Of a stretch of 64,000 bases of DNA, positions 1-14,169 are shown one piece after another (position 1 is the first letter of the stretch; each line of letters opens with the position of its first letter). The position numbers and the translations under genes are program-made. A model generated the notes under the pieces. The model was not told the origin of the DNA. It was given only the letters and a program-made list of their open reading frames with translations, and ran no database searches. Source of the stretch: Inia geoffrensis (taxonomy: Eukaryota; Chordata; Mammalia; Artiodactyla; Iniidae); NCBI GenBank assembly GCA_036417435.1, contig CM070901.1:4066001-4130000 (forward strand), given 5' to 3'.

Positions 1-1755
1 CATATAAATTTAAAATTTTTGTGTTCTAGTTCTGCGAGAAATGCCCTTGGTCATTTGAATGGGATTTCATTGGATCTGTAGATTGTTCTGAACAGTGTGA
101 TAATTTTAACTATATTGATTCTTCCGATCCAAGAACAGGTCTTTCTTTCTTTCTGTGTGTGTCGGCTTTAATTTCCTTCACCAACATCTTATAGTTTTGG
201 GAGTAAGGGTCTTTTGCCTCCGTAGGTAGGTTGACTTCCAAAATATTTTCTTCTGTTTGATGCTGTGATGAATGGGAATGTTTCCTGAGTTTCTGCTTCG
301 GAACTTTCACTGATAGTGTATAGAAATGAAACAGATTTCTCTGTAATAATTTTGTATCCTGCATCTTTACCGAATTTGCTGATGAGTTTTAGAAGTTTTC
401 TGGTTGCCTCTTTAGACTTTGCTATGTGTACTAGCATATGATCTGCAAACAATGACAGTTTTACTTCTTCTTTTCCAAGTTGGATTCTTTTTTTTTATTT
501 TTCCCCTCTCTTGCTCTGGCGAGGACTTTGAAACTTATGTTATATAAAAGTGGTGAGAATGGGCGTGTTCATGATCTTGTTGTTCATTATCTTAGAGAAA
601 ATACTTTCAGCGTTTCACCATCAAGTATGATATTAGTGCCGAGTTTGTCATATATGGCCTTTATTACATTGAGGTATGTTTCTTCTGTGACCACCGTCTA
701 CAGAGTGTTGTGGGTGTATTTTTTTTATCATAAATGGATGTTGAATTTTATCAAAAGCTTTCCCTGCCTCTCTAAAATGGATCATGTTGTTTTAATGTTC
801 AATTGGTGTATCACACTGATTGATTCGTGGATATTGAAAAATCCTTGCATCCCTGGGGTAAATCCCACTTGATCATGATGTATAATCCTTTTAAGGTATT
901 GTTGGATTCTGTTTGCTAATATTGTGTTGATGATTTTGGCATCTATGTTCATCTGTGATATGGGCCTGTAATTATCTTTTCTGTGTGTGATATCTTTGGG
1001 TTTTTTTTTTTTTTTTTCATCTGGGTGATGGTGGCCTCATAGAATGAGTTCACACGTGCTCCTTCCTGTGCAATGTTTTGTAAGATTTGCAAAAGGATAG
1101 GTATTAACTCTTCTCTAAATGTATGGTAGAAATTCCCTATGAAGCCATCTGGTCCTGGGTTTTGGTTTGTTGGGACTTTGTAAATTACTGATTCAATTTC
1201 AGGAGTGGTAATTGGTCAGTTCATATATTTCAGTTCTTCCTGGTTCAGTTCTGGGACATTGTACGTCTGTAAAAATGTGTTCATTTGCTGTAGATTTTCC
1301 ATTTTATTAGCAAATAGTTGCTCATTGTAGTCTCTTAGGGATCTTTGTATCTCTGCGATGTCAGTTGTAACTTCTTTTTCATTTCTACATTTATTGGTTT
1401 GGGCCCTTTCCCTTTTTCTCCTGATGTGTCTGGCTAAGGATTATGAATATTGTTTATCTTTTCAGTGAACCAGGTTTTAGTTTCATTGATCTTTTCTTTG
1501 TTTGTTGTTTGTTTTTTAGGCTCTATTTCATTTTTCTCTGCTCAGATCGTTACGATTTCTCTCTTCTAAGTTCGGGTTTTGTTTGTTCATTTTTCTCTAG
1601 TTATGTTCGGTGTAAAGTTATGTCACTTATCTAAGCTTTTTCTTCTTGTTAGCTTGTATCACTAAACACTTCCCTCTTAGAACAGCTTTTGCTGCATCCC
1701 ATAGGTTTTCGGTCATTGTGTTTTTGTTTTTATTTGTCCTTTGGGCTTTCTTAAA
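1..1755 (-). repeat. Array unit A0 (partial, 5' part of L1-alpha)
   Basis: This is the right-hand part of a unit whose left part lies before the window. It holds the antisense RT region of L1 ORF2. It ends at the fixed truncation point, where the minus strand reads WDAAKAVLRG, a segment lying between the endonuclease and RT domains in L1 ORF2. It differs from the next three units at scattered single bases: for example A at about 330 where the others have G (Phe for Leu in one frame), and GATCGTT at about 1546 where the others have GATCATT. The T-run near 1001-1018 is also a little longer. Confidence 0.9.
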
Positions 1756-1940
1756 GTGATTTAATTGAAGTATAGTTGATTTACAGTGTAATGTTACTTT
1801 TGCTGTACAGCAAATTGGTTCAGTTATACACCTATCTATATGTCTGCCTGTGCATTCTTTATCATTTTCTTTTCCAGTGTGATTTATCACAGGATATTGA
1901 ATACAATTTCCTCTCGTATACACAAGGTCTTTTTTCCTTT

Positions 1941-2699
1941 TTTAAAATTAATCAATTAAAATTTTTTAAAAAAATTTTGTTTTTTAGTTGAGTAACAATG
2001 CTGTGTTACTTGCAGGTGTGCAGCAAAGTGATTCAGTTATACATTATATATGTACCTATTCATTTTCATATTAATTCCCATTTAGGTTAATACAAAATAT
2101 TGAGCAAAATCACTGTACTATAGAGTAGTTCCTTATTTGTTATCGGTTGTAAAACAAGAGTGTGTACGTGTAAATCCTAAACTCTCAATCTATCCCTTCC
2201 CCCCAACCCTTTCCCCTTGGTAACCATAAGTTTGTCATCTAAGACTGTGAGTCTGTTTCTCTTTTGTAAATAAGTTCGTTTGTATCATTTCTTTTTACAT
2301 TCCGTATGTAAGCAATATTGTATGATATTCTTACTTCACTTAGTATGATCATCTCCACGTCCATCCATGTTGCTGGAAGTGGCATTATTTCATTCTTTTT
2401 GTTGGCTGAGTAATATTCCTTTGTGTATATGTACTGCATCTCCTTCATCCATTCTTCTGTCAATGGACATTTTGCTTGCTTCTGTGTCTTAACTCTTGGA
2501 ATGAGGGATGCAATGAATATTGGGATGCATGTATCCTTTAGAACTACGTATTTCTCTGAATATATGCCCAGGAGTGGGGTTGCTGGATCATTTGGTAGGT
2601 CTACTTTTAGTTTTCTCAGGAACCCCCACACTGTTCTCTATAGTGCCTGTACCAATATACATTTCCTTCAAGAGTATAGCAGGGTTCCCTTTTCTCCAT
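1941..2699 (-). mobile_element. Nested L1-beta 3' fragment (first of ten)
   Basis: A 5'-truncated L1 3' end (3' UTR plus about 150 ORF2 C-terminal codons) lies inside the 3' UTR of L1-alpha. On the plus strand it begins with a T-rich decayed tail and continues with typical L1 3'-UTR antisense sequence (GTGTGCAGCAAAGTGATTC). The alpha sequence resumes after it (TTCTATGTATAATAGTTTGC). The flanks repeat a degenerate ~13 bp (GGTCTTTTTTCCT left, GACCTTGTTCTTT right), as expected for target-primed reverse transcription. The same insertion, at the same site, occurs in every unit from 1756 to 43278 and in neither of the two older right-edge units. Confidence 0.85.
2239..2631 (-). pseudogene. L1-beta ORF2 C-terminal remnant (array-wide)
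   Basis: A minus-strand open stretch of 130 codons matches the L1 ORF2 C-terminus: [20 protein letters not shown], then CPLTEEW, then [11 protein letters not shown] where a functional copy normally stops after the lysine-rich end. It reads on through the old stop into 3'-UTR sequence. It recurs as an open stretch at 6377, 10515 and 14653, as a shortened one near 18862, and in another register in block B (for example 27292-27582). It has no start-side domain and no RT, so it is a fossil and not a gene. Confidence 0.8.
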
Positions 2700-4327
2700 G
2701 ACCTTGTTCTTTCTCCATTCTATGTATAATAGTTTGCATCTGCTAACCCCAAACTCCCAATCCATCTCTCCCATTCCTCCCCTCTCCCTGGCAACAACCT
2801 GTCTCTTCTCTATGTCAGTGAGTCTGTTTCTTTTATGTAGATAAGTTCTTTTGTGTCAGATTTTTCATTCCACATATAAGTGATAACATATGGTATTTCT
2901 CTTTCTCTCTGTGACTCGCTTCACTTAGTGTGATCATCTCTAGCCCCATTCATGTTGTGCAAATGGCATTATTTCATCCTTTGTTATGGCTGAGTAGTAT
3001 TCCATTGTATATATATATATACTGAGACTGCTTTAGCCATTCATGTGTCAGTGAACATTTGGGTTGCTTCCATGTCTTGGCTATGGTTAATCGTGCTGCT
3101 GTACACATAGGGATTCACGGGCTTTCTTGAATTAGGAGGTTCTCTGGGTATATACCCATGAGTTGAGTTGCTGGAGCACATGACAAGTCAATTTTTCGTT
3201 TTTTCAATAAGCTCCATACTGTTTTCCAATGTGGCTGCACCAATTTACATTCCCATGCACAGTGTAGGAGGGTTCCCTTTTCTCCACACCTGCTGTGTCC
3301 TGTGGTATTTGTTTACATTTTAATGATGGCCATTCTGACCTTTGTGAGGTGGTGCCTCATTGTACTTTTGATTTGCATTTCTTTAATAATTACCGATGCT
3401 GAGAATCTTTTCATGTGCCCGTGTGGCCATTTGTATGTCTTTGAGAAATGCCTTTGTAGGTCTTCTGCCCAATTTTTGATTGGGTCACTTGGGTTTTTGG
3501 TCGTTCAGCTTTATGAGATGTTTGTATATTTTGGAAATTAAGGGCTTGTCAGTTGCCTCATTTGCAAATATTTTCTCCCAGTCTGTAGGTTGTCTTTCCT
3601 TTTTGTTTTTGGTTTCCTTTGCTGTGCCAACACTTTTGAGCTTGATTAGGTCCTATGTGTTGATTTCTGTTTTTATTTCCATTACCCTAGGAGCCAAACC
3701 TAGAAAGATATTGCTGCAATTTATGTCAAAGTGTATTCCGTCTAGGTTTTCCTCTGGGAGTCTTTTAGTATCCAGTTTTCCTCTTAGGTTTTTAATTCGT
3801 TTTGTGTTTATTTTTGGATAGGGTGTTAAGAATGTTCTACTTTCATTCTTTACATGTAGCTGTCCGGTTTTCCCAGCACCATTTATTGAATAGATGGTAT
3901 TTGGTCCATCGTATATTCTTGCCTCCTTTGTCTTAAATTAACTGACCATAGCTGAATGGTTTCTTTCTGTGCTTTCTTTCCTCTTTCATTGATCTATATG
4001 TTGGGTTTTTTTGCCAGTAGGCCATACTGTTTTGATTACTGTAGCCTGGTAATATAGTCTGAAGACATTGAGAGTGATTCCTTCAGCTTCTTTCTTCTTT
4101 CGCGAGATTGTTTTTGTTACGCAGGGTCTTTTGTGGTTCCATATAAATTTAAAATTTTTGTGTTCTAGTTCTGCGAGAAATGCCCTTGGTCATTTGAATG
4201 GGATTTCATTGGATCTGTAGATTGTTCTGAACAGTGTGATAATTTTAACTATATTGATTCTTCCGATCCAAGAACAGGTCTTTCTTTCTTTCTGTGTGTG
4301 TCGGCTTTAATTTCCTTCACCAACATC

Positions 4328-4591
4328 TTATAGTTTTGGGAGTAAGGGTCTTTTGCCTCCGTAGGTAGGTTGACTTCCAAAATATTTTCTTCTGTTTGAT
4401 GCTGTGATGAATGGGAATGTTTCCTGAGTTTCTGCTTCGGAACTTTCACTGATAGTGTATAGAAATGAAGCAGATTTCTCTGTAATAATTTTGTATCCTG
4501 CATCTTTACCGAATTTGCTGATGAGTTTTAGAAGTTTTCTGGTTGCCTCTTTAGACTTTGCTATGTGTACTAGCATATGATCTGCAAACAA
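4328..4591 (-). pseudogene. L1-alpha RT-domain remnant (array-wide)
   Basis: The minus strand reads FADHMLVHIAKSKEATRKL followed by GYKIITEKSASFLYT, the L1 RT region around the catalytic FADD box. Here the second Asp is His. The frame closes after 87 codons and shifts to another frame at about 4503. The same remnant occurs in each unit: FADH at 189, 4328, 8466, 12604 and 21119; FTDH at 16738; FAYD at 25290, 29367, 33487, 37608 and 41730. No copy keeps both catalytic Asp residues. Confidence 0.85.
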
Positions 4592-5893
4592 TGACAGTTT
4601 TACTTCTTCTTTTCCAAGTTGGATTCTTTTTTTTTATTTTTCCCCTCTCTTGCTCTGGCGAGGACTTTGAAACTTATGTTATATAAAAGTGGTGAGAATG
4701 GGCGTGTTCATGATCTTGTTGTTCATTATCTTAGAGAAAATACTTTCAGCTTTTCACCATCAAGTATGATATTAGTGCCGAGTTTGTCATATATGGCCTT
4801 TATTACATTGAGGTATGTTTCTTCTGTGACCACCGTCTACAGAGTGTTGTGGGTGTATTTTTTTTATCATAAATGGATGTTGAATTTTATCAAAAGCTTT
4901 CCCTGCCTCTCTAAAATGGATCATGTTGTTTTAATGTTCAATTGGTGTATCACACTGATTGATTCGTGGATATTGAAAAATCCTTGCATCCCTGGGGTAA
5001 ATCCCACTTGATCATGATGTATAATCCTTTTAAGGTATTGTTGGATTCTGTTTGCTAATATTGTGTTGATGATTTTGGCATCTATGTTCATCTGTGATAT
5101 GGGCCTGTAATTATCTTTTCTGTGTGTGATATCTTTGGGTTTTTTTTTTTTTTTTCATCTGGGTGATGGTGGCCTCATAGAATGAGTTCAGACGTGCTCC
5201 TTCCTGTGCAATGTTTTGTAAGATTTGCAAAAGGATAGGTATTAACTCTTCTCTAAATGTATGGTAGAAATTCCCTATGAAGCCATCTGGTCCTGGGTTT
5301 TGGTTTGTTGGGACTTTGTAAATTACTGATTCAATTTCAGGAGTGGTAATTGGTCAGTTCATATATTTCAGTTCTTCCTGGTTCAGTTCTGGGACATTGT
5401 ACGTCTGTAAAAATGTGTTCATTTGCTGTAGATTTTCCATTTTATTAGCAAATAGTTGCTCATTGTAGTCTCTTAGGGATCTTTGTATCTCTGCGATGTC
5501 AGTTGTAACTTCTTTTTCATTTCTACATTTATTGGTTTGGGCCCTTTCCCTTTTTCTCCTGATGTGTCTGGCTAAGGATTATGAATATTGTTTATCTTTT
5601 CAGTGAACCAGGTTTTAGTTTCATTGATCTTTTCTTTGTTTGTTGTTTGTTTTTTAGGCTCTATTTCATTTTTCTCTGCTCAGATCATTACGATTTCTCT
5701 CTTCTAAGTTCGGGTTTTGTTTGTTCATTTTTCTCTAGTTATGTTCGGTGTAAAGTTATGTCACTTATCTAAGCTTTTTCTTCTTGTTAGCTTGTATCAC
5801 TAAACACTTCCCTCTTAGAACAGCTTTTGCTGCATCCCATAGGTTTTCGGTCATTGTGTTTTTGTTTTTATTTGTCCTTTGGGCTTTCTTAAA

Positions 5894-8800
5894 TTGATTT
5901 AATTGAAGTATAGTTGATTTACAGTGTAATGTTACTTTTGCTGTACAGCAAATTGGTTCAGTTATACACCTATCTATATGTCTGCCTGTGCATTCTTTAT
6001 CATTTTCTTTTCCAGTGTGATTTATCACAGGATATTGAATACAATTTCCTCTCGTATACACAAGGTCTTTTTTCCTTTTTTAAAATTAATCAATTAAAAT
6101 TTTTTTTAAAAATTTTGTTTTTTAGTTGAGTAACAATGCTGTGTTACTTGCAGGTGTGCAGCAAAGTGATTCAGTTATACATTATATATGTACCTATTCA
6201 TTTTCATATTAATTCCCATTTAGGTTAATACAAAATATTGAGCAAAATCACTGTACTATAGAGTAGTTCCTTATTTGTTATCAGTTGTAAAACAAGAGTG
6301 TGTACGTGTAAATCCTAAACTCTCAATCTATCCCTTCCCCCTAACCCATTCCCTTTGGTAACCATAAGTTTGTCATCTACGACTGTGAGTCTGTTTCTCT
6401 TTTGCAAATAAGTTCGTTTGTATCATTTCTTTTTACATTCCATATATAAGCAATATTGTATGATATTCTTACTTCACTTAGTATGATCATCTCCACGTCC
6501 ATCCATGTTGCTAGCAGTGGCATTATTTCATTCTTTTCGTTGGCTGAGTAATATTCCTTTGTGTATATGTACTGCATCTCCTGCATCCATTCTTCTGTCA
6601 ATGGACATTTTGCTTGCTTCAGTGTCTTGACTCTTGGAATGAGGGATGCAATGAATATTGGGATGCATGTATCCTTTAGAACTACGTATTTCTCTGAATA
6701 TATGCCCAGGAGTGGGGTTGCTGGATCATTTGGTAGGTCTACTTTTAGTTTTCTCAGGAACCCCCACACTGTTCTCTATAGTGCCTGTACCAATATACAT
6801 TTCCTTCAAGAGTATAGCAGGGTTCCCTTTTCTCCATGACCTTGTTCTTTCTCCATTCTATGTATAATAGTTTGCATCTGCTAACCCCAAACTCCCAATC
6901 CATCTCTTCCATTCCTCCCCTCTCCCTAGCAACAACCTGTCTCTTCTCTATGTCAGTGAGTCTGTTTCTTTTATGTAGATAAGTTCTTTTGTGTCAGATT
7001 TTTCATTCCACATATAAGTGATAACATATGGTATTTCTCTTTCTCTCTGTGACTCGCTTCACTTAGTGTGATCATCTCTAGCCCCATTCATGTTGTGCAA
7101 ATGGCATTATTTCATCCTTTGTTATGGCTGAGTAGTATTCCATTGTATATATATATATACTGAGACTGCTTTAGCCATTCATGTGTCAGTGAACATTTGG
7201 GTTGCTTCCATGTCTTGGCTATGGTTAATCGTGCTGCTGTACACATAGGGATTCACGGGCTTTCTTGAATTAGGAGGTTCTCTGGGTATATACCCATGAG
7301 TTGAGTTGCTGGAGCACATGACAAGTCAATTTTTCGTTTTTTCAATAAGCTCCATACTGTTTTCCAATGTGGCTGCACCAATTTACATTCCCATGCACAG
7401 TGTAGGAGGGTTCCCTTTTCTCCACACCTGCTGTGTCCTGTGGTATTTGTTTACATTTTAATGATGGCCATTCTGACCTTTGTGAGGTGGTGCCTCATTG
7501 TACTTTTGATTTGCATTTCTTTAATAATTACCGATGCTGAGAATCTTTTCATGTGCCCGTGTGGCCATTTGTATGTCTTTGAGAAATGCCTTTGTAGGTC
7601 TTCTGCCCAATTTTTGATTGGGTCACTTGGGTTTTTGGTCGTTCAGCTTTATGAGATGTTTGTATATTTTGGAAATTAAGGGCTTGTCAGTTGCCTCATT
7701 TGCAAATATTTTCTCCCAGTCTGTAGGTTGTCTTTCCTTTTTGTTTTTGGTTTCCTTTGCTGTGCCAACACTTTTGAGCTTGATTAGGTCCTATGTGTTG
7801 ATTTCTGTTTTTATTTCCATTACCCTAGGAGCCAAACCTAGAAAGATATTGCTGCAATTTATGTCAAAGTGTATTCCGTCTAGGTTTTCCTCTGGGAGTC
7901 TTTTAGTATCCAGTTTTCCTCTTAGGTTTTTAATTCGTTTTGTGTTTATTTTTGGATAGGGTGTTAAGAATGTTCTACTTTCATTCTTTACATGTAGCTG
8001 TCCGGTTTTCCCAGCACCATTTATTGAATAGATGGTATTTGGTCCATCGTATATTCTTGCCTCCTTTGTCTTAAATTAACTGACCATAGCTGAATGGTTT
8101 CTTTCTGTGCTTTCTTTCCTCTTTCATTGATCTATATGTTGGGTTTTTTTGCCAGTAGGCCATACTGTTTTGATTACTGTAGCCTGGTAATATAGTCTGA
8201 AGACATTGAGAGTGATTCCTTCAGCTTCTTTCTTCTTTCGCGAGATTGTTTTTGTTACGCAGGGTCTTTTGTGGTTCCATATAAATTTAAAATTTTTGTG
8301 TTCTAGTTCTGCGAGAAATGCCCTTGGTCATTTGAATGGGATTTCATTGGATCTGTAGATTGTTCTGAACAGTGTGATAATTTTAACTATATTGATTCTT
8401 CCGATCCAAGAACAGGTCTTTCTTTCTTTCTGTGTGTGTCGGCTTTAATTTCCTTCACCAACATCTTATAGTTTTGGGAGTAAGGGTCTTTTGCCTCCGT
8501 AGGTAGGTTGACTTCCAAAATATTTTCTTCTGTTTGATGCTGTGATGAATGGGAATGTTTCCTGAGTTTCTGCTTCGGAACTTTCACTGATAGTGTATAG
8601 AAATGAAGCAGATTTCTCTGTAATAATTTTGTATCCTGCATCTTTACCGAATTTGCTGATGAGTTTTAGAAGTTTTCTGGTTGCCTCTTTAGACTTTGCT
8701 ATGTGTACTAGCATATGATCTGCAAACAATGACAGTTTTACTTCTTCTTTTCCAAGTTGGATTCTTTTTTTTTATTTTTCCCCTCTCTTGCTCTGGCGAG

Positions 8801-10031
8801 GACTTTGAAACTTATGTTATATAAAAGTGGTGAGAATGGGCGTGTTCATGATCTTGTTGTTCATTATCTTAGAGAAAATACTTTCAGCTTTTCACCATCA
8901 AGTATGATATTAGTGCCGAGTTTGTCATATATGGCCTTTATTACATTGAGGTATGTTTCTTCTGTGACCACCGTCTACAGAGTGTTGTGGGTGTATTTTT
9001 TTTATCATAAATGGATGTTGAATTTTATCAAAAGCTTTCCCTGCCTCTCTAAAATGGATCATGTTGTTTTAATGTTCAATTGGTGTATCACACTGATTGA
9101 TTCGTGGATATTGAAAAATCCTTGCATCCCTGGGGTAAATCCCACTTGATCATGATGTATAATCCTTTTAAGGTATTGTTGGATTCTGTTTGCTAATATT
9201 GTGTTGATGATTTTGGCATCTATGTTCATCTGTGATATGGGCCTGTAATTATCTTTTCTGTGTGTGATATCTTTGGGTTTTTTTTTTTTTTTTCATCTGG
9301 GTGATGGTGGCCTCATAGAATGAGTTCAGACGTGCTCCTTCCTGTGCAATGTTTTGTAAGATTTGCAAAAGGATAGGTATTAACTCTTCTCTAAATGTAT
9401 GGTAGAAATTCCCTATGAAGCCATCTGGTCCTGGGTTTTGGTTTGTTGGGACTTTGTAAATTACTGATTCAATTTCAGGAGTGGTAATTGGTCAGTTCAT
9501 ATATTTCAGTTCTTCCTGGTTCAGTTCTGGGACATTGTACGTCTGTAAAAATGTGTTCATTTGCTGTAGATTTTCCATTTTATTAGCAAATAGTTGCTCA
9601 TTGTAGTCTCTTAGGGATCTTTGTATCTCTGCGATGTCAGTTGTAACTTCTTTTTCATTTCTACATTTATTGGTTTGGGCCCTTTCCCTTTTTCTCCTGA
9701 TGTGTCTGGCTAAGGATTATGAATATTGTTTATCTTTTCAGTGAACCAGGTTTTAGTTTCATTGATCTTTTCTTTGTTTGTTGTTTGTTTTTTAGGCTCT
9801 ATTTCATTTTTCTCTGCTCAGATCATTACGATTTCTCTCTTCTAAGTTCGGGTTTTGTTTGTTCATTTTTCTCTAGTTATGTTCGGTGTAAAGTTATGTC
9901 ACTTATCTAAGCTTTTTCTTCTTGTTAGCTTGTATCACTAAACACTTCCCTCTTAGAACAGCTTTTGCTGCATCCCATAGGTTTTCGGTCATTGTGTTTT
10001 TGTTTTTATTTGTCCTTTGGGCTTTCTTAAA
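5894..10031 (-). repeat. Array unit A2 (4138 bp, block A)
   Basis: Complete unit with nested L1-beta at about 6079-6837. It is nearly indistinguishable from A3; one visible change is CCCCCTAACC at about 6340 versus CCCCCCAACC in A3. The RT motif on the minus strand reads FADHM in place of the catalytic FADD. Confidence 0.92.
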
Positions 10032-13000
10032 TTGATTTAATTGAAGTATAGTTGATTTACAGTGTAATGTTACTTTTGCTGTACAGCAAATTGGTTCAGT
10101 TATACACCTATCTATATGTCTGCCTGTGCATTCTTTATCATTTTCTTTTCCAGTGTGATTTATCACAGGATATTGAATACAATTTCCTCTCGTATACACA
10201 AGGTCTTTTTTCCTTTTTTAAAATTAATCAATTAAAATTTTTTTTAAAAATTTTGTTTTTTAGTTGAGTAACAATGCTGTGTTACTTGCAGGTGTGCAGC
10301 AAAGTGATTCAGTTATACATTATATATGTACCTATTCATTTTCATATTAATTCCCATTTAGGTTAATACAAAATATTGAGCAAAATCACTGTACTATAGA
10401 GTAGTTCCTTATTTGTTATCAGTTGTAAAACAAGAGTGTGTACGTGTAAATCCTAAACTCTCAATCTATCCCTTCCCCCCAACCCATTCCCTTTGGTAAC
10501 CATAAGTTTGTCATCTACGACTGTGAGTCTGTTTCTCTTTTGCAAATAAGTTCGTTTGTATCATTTCTTTTTACATTCCATATATAAGCAATATTGTATG
10601 ATATTCTTACTTCACTTAGTATGATCATCTCCACGTCCATCCATGTTGCTAGCAGTGGCATTATTTCATTCTTTTCGTTGGCTGAGTAATATTCCTTTGT
10701 GTATATGTACTGCATCTCCTGCATCCATTCTTCTGTCAATGGACATTTTGCTTGCTTCAGTGTCTTGACTCTTGGAATGAGGGATGCAATGAATATTGGG
10801 ATGCATGTATCCTTTAGAACTACGTATTTCTCTGAATATATGCCCAGGAGTGGGGTTGCTGGATCATTTGGTAGGTCTACTTTTAGTTTTCTCAGGAACC
10901 CCCACACTGTTCTCTATAGTGCCTGTACCAATATACATTTCCTTCAAGAGTATAGCAGGGTTCCCTTTTCTCCATGACCTTGTTCTTTCTCCATTCTATG
11001 TATAATAGTTTGCATCTGCTAACCCCAAACTCCCAATCCATCTCTTCCATTCCTCCCCTCTCCCTAGCAACAACCTGTCTCTTCTCTATGTCAGTGAGTC
11101 TGTTTCTTTTATGTAGATAAGTTCTTTTGTGTCAGATTTTTCATTCCACATATAAGTGATAACATATGGTATTTCTCTTTCTCTCTGTGACTCGCTTCAC
11201 TTAGTGTGATCATCTCTAGCCCCATTCATGTTGTGCAAATGGCATTATTTCATCCTTTGTTATGGCTGAGTAGTATTCCATTGTATATATATATATACTG
11301 AGACTGCTTTAGCCATTCATGTGTCAGTGAACATTTGGGTTGCTTCCATGTCTTGGCTATGGTTAATCGTGCTGCTGTACACATAGGGATTCACGGGCTT
11401 TCTTGAATTAGGAGGTTCTCTGGGTATATACCCATGAGTTGAGTTGCTGGAGCACATGACAAGTCAATTTTTCGTTTTTTCAATAAGCTCCATACTGTTT
11501 TCCAATGTGGCTGCACCAATTTACATTCCCATGCACAGTGTAGGAGGGTTCCCTTTTCTCCACACCTGCTGTGTCCTGTGGTATTTGTTTACATTTTAAT
11601 GATGGCCATTCTGACCTTTGTGAGGTGGTGCCTCATTGTACTTTTGATTTGCATTTCTTTAATAATTACCGATGCTGAGAATCTTTTCATGTGCCCGTGT
11701 GGCCATTTGTATGTCTTTGAGAAATGCCTTTGTAGGTCTTCTGCCCAATTTTTGATTGGGTCACTTGGGTTTTTGGTCGTTCAGCTTTATGAGATGTTTG
11801 TATATTTTGGAAATTAAGGGCTTGTCAGTTGCCTCATTTGCAAATATTTTCTCCCAGTCTGTAGGTTGTCTTTCCTTTTTGTTTTTGGTTTCCTTTGCTG
11901 TGCCAACACTTTTGAGCTTGATTAGGTCCTATGTGTTGATTTCTGTTTTTATTTCCATTACCCTAGGAGCCAAACCTAGAAAGATATTGCTGCAATTTAT
12001 GTCAAAGTGTATTCCGTCTAGGTTTTCCTCTGGGAGTCTTTTAGTATCCAGTTTTCCTCTTAGGTTTTTAATTCGTTTTGTGTTTATTTTTGGATAGGGT
12101 GTTAAGAATGTTCTACTTTCATTCTTTACATGTAGCTGTCCGGTTTTCCCAGCACCATTTATTGAATAGATGGTATTTGGTCCATCGTATATTCTTGCCT
12201 CCTTTGTCTTAAATTAACTGACCATAGCTGAATGGTTTCTTTCTGTGCTTTCTTTCCTCTTTCATTGATCTATATGTTGGGTTTTTTTGCCAGTAGGCCA
12301 TACTGTTTTGATTACTGTAGCCTGGTAATATAGTCTGAAGACATTGAGAGTGATTCCTTCAGCTTCTTTCTTCTTTCGCGAGATTGTTTTTGTTACGCAG
12401 GGTCTTTTGTGGTTCCATATAAATTTAAAATTTTTGTGTTCTAGTTCTGCGAGAAATGCCCTTGGTCATTTGAATGGGATTTCATTGGATCTGTAGATTG
12501 TTCTGAACAGTGTGATAATTTTAACTATATTGATTCTTCCGATCCAAGAACAGGTCTTTCTTTCTTTCTGTGTGTGTCGGCTTTAATTTCCTTCACCAAC
12601 ATCTTATAGTTTTGGGAGTAAGGGTCTTTTGCCTCCGTAGGTAGGTTGACTTCCAAAATATTTTCTTCTGTTTGATGCTGTGATGAATGGGAATGTTTCC
12701 TGAGTTTCTGCTTCGGAACTTTCACTGATAGTGTATAGAAATGAAGCAGATTTCTCTGTAATAATTTTGTATCCTGCATCTTTACCGAATTTGCTGATGA
12801 GTTTTAGAAGTTTTCTGGTTGCCTCTTTAGACTTTGCTATGTGTACTAGCATATGATCTGCAAACAATGACAGTTTTACTTCTTCTTTTCCAAGTTGGAT
12901 TCTTTTTTTTTATTTTTCCCCTCTCTTGCTCTGGCGAGGACTTTGAAACTTATGTTATATAAAAGTGGTGAGAATGGGCGTGTTCATGATCTTGTTGTTC

Positions 13001-14169
13001 ATTATCTTAGAGAAAATACTTTCAGCTTTTCACCATCAAGTATGATATTAGTGCCGAGTTTGTCATATATGGCCTTTATTACATTGAGGTATGTTTCTTC
13101 TGTGACCACCGTCTACAGAGTGTTGTGGGTGTATTTTTTTTATCATAAATGGATGTTGAATTTTATCAAAAGCTTTCCCTGCCTCTCTAAAATGGATCAT
13201 GTTGTTTTAATGTTCAATTGGTGTATCACACTGATTGATTCGTGGATATTGAAAAATCCTTGCATCCCTGGGGTAAATCCCACTTGATCATGATGTATAA
13301 TCCTTTTAAGGTATTGTTGGATTCTGTTTGCTAATATTGTGTTGATGATTTTGGCATCTATGTTCATCTGTGATATGGGCCTGTAATTATCTTTTCTGTG
13401 TGTGATATCTTTGGGTTTTTTTTTTTTTTTTCATCTGGGTGATGGTGGCCTCATAGAATGAGTTCAGACGTGCTCCTTCCTGTGCAATGTTTTGTAAGAT
13501 TTGCAAAAGGATAGGTATTAACTCTTCTCTAAATGTATGGTAGAAATTCCCTATGAAGCCATCTGGTCCTGGGTTTTGGTTTGTTGGGACTTTGTAAATT
13601 ACTGATTCAATTTCAGGAGTGGTAATTGGTCAGTTCATATATTTCAGTTCTTCCTGGTTCAGTTCTGGGACATTGTACGTCTGTAAAAATGTGTTCATTT
13701 GCTGTAGATTTTCCATTTTATTAGCAAATAGTTGCTCATTGTAGTCTCTTAGGGATCTTTGTATCTCTGCGATGTCAGTTGTAACTTCTTTTTCATTTCT
13801 ACATTTATTGGTTTGGGCCCTTTCCCTTTTTCTCCTGATGTGTCTGGCTAAGGATTATGAATATTGTTTATCTTTTCAGTGAACCAGGTTTTAGTTTCAT
13901 TGATCTTTTCTTTGTTTGTTGTTTGTTTTTTAGGCTCTATTTCATTTTTCTCTGCTCAGATCATTACGATTTCTCTCTTCTAAGTTCGGGTTTTGTTTGT
14001 TCATTTTTCTCTAGTTATGTTCGGTGTAAAGTTATGTCACTTATCTAAGCTTTTTCTTCTTGTTAGCTTGTATCACTAAACACTTCCCTCTTAGAACAGC
14101 TTTTGCTGCATCCCATAGGTTTTCGGTCATTGTGTTTTTGTTTTTATTTGTCCTTTGGGCTTTCTTAAA
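10032..14169 (-). repeat. Array unit A3 (4138 bp, block A)
   Basis: Complete unit with nested L1-beta at about 10217-10975. It has the same length as A1 and A2. By eye it differs from A2 at only a handful of bases, which implies very recent duplication or continuing homogenisation. Confidence 0.92.

Larger units (their letters stand above)
1756..5893 (-). repeat. Array unit A1 (4138 bp, block A)
   Basis: Complete unit: L1-alpha 3' UTR (1756-1940), nested L1-beta (about 1941-2699), resumed alpha 3' UTR and ORF2 C-terminal remains (2700-4139), then the RT region to the truncation point. The beta part carries several differences from A2-A4, and the alpha 3' UTR carries a few up to about 2790 (for example CTCCCTGG versus CTCCCTAG). 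From about 2800 rightwards it looks essentially identical to them. This suggests a homogenisation boundary inside the unit. Confidence 0.9.

Noticed and set aside
480..872. 130-codon plus-strand open frame repeated nearly identically at 4619, 8757, 12895 and 21410
   Set aside because: It is the antisense shadow of L1 ORF2 RT sequence. It is conserved only because the units are recent duplicates, and it is broken or altered in the diverged units (17237, 25375, 29621).
3480..3821. 113-codon hydrophobic plus-strand frame repeated at 7618, 11756, 15890 and (extended) 20045
   Set aside because: Antisense of L1 ORF2 with a T-rich bias that mimics membrane segments. It has no upstream signals and is absent from block B.
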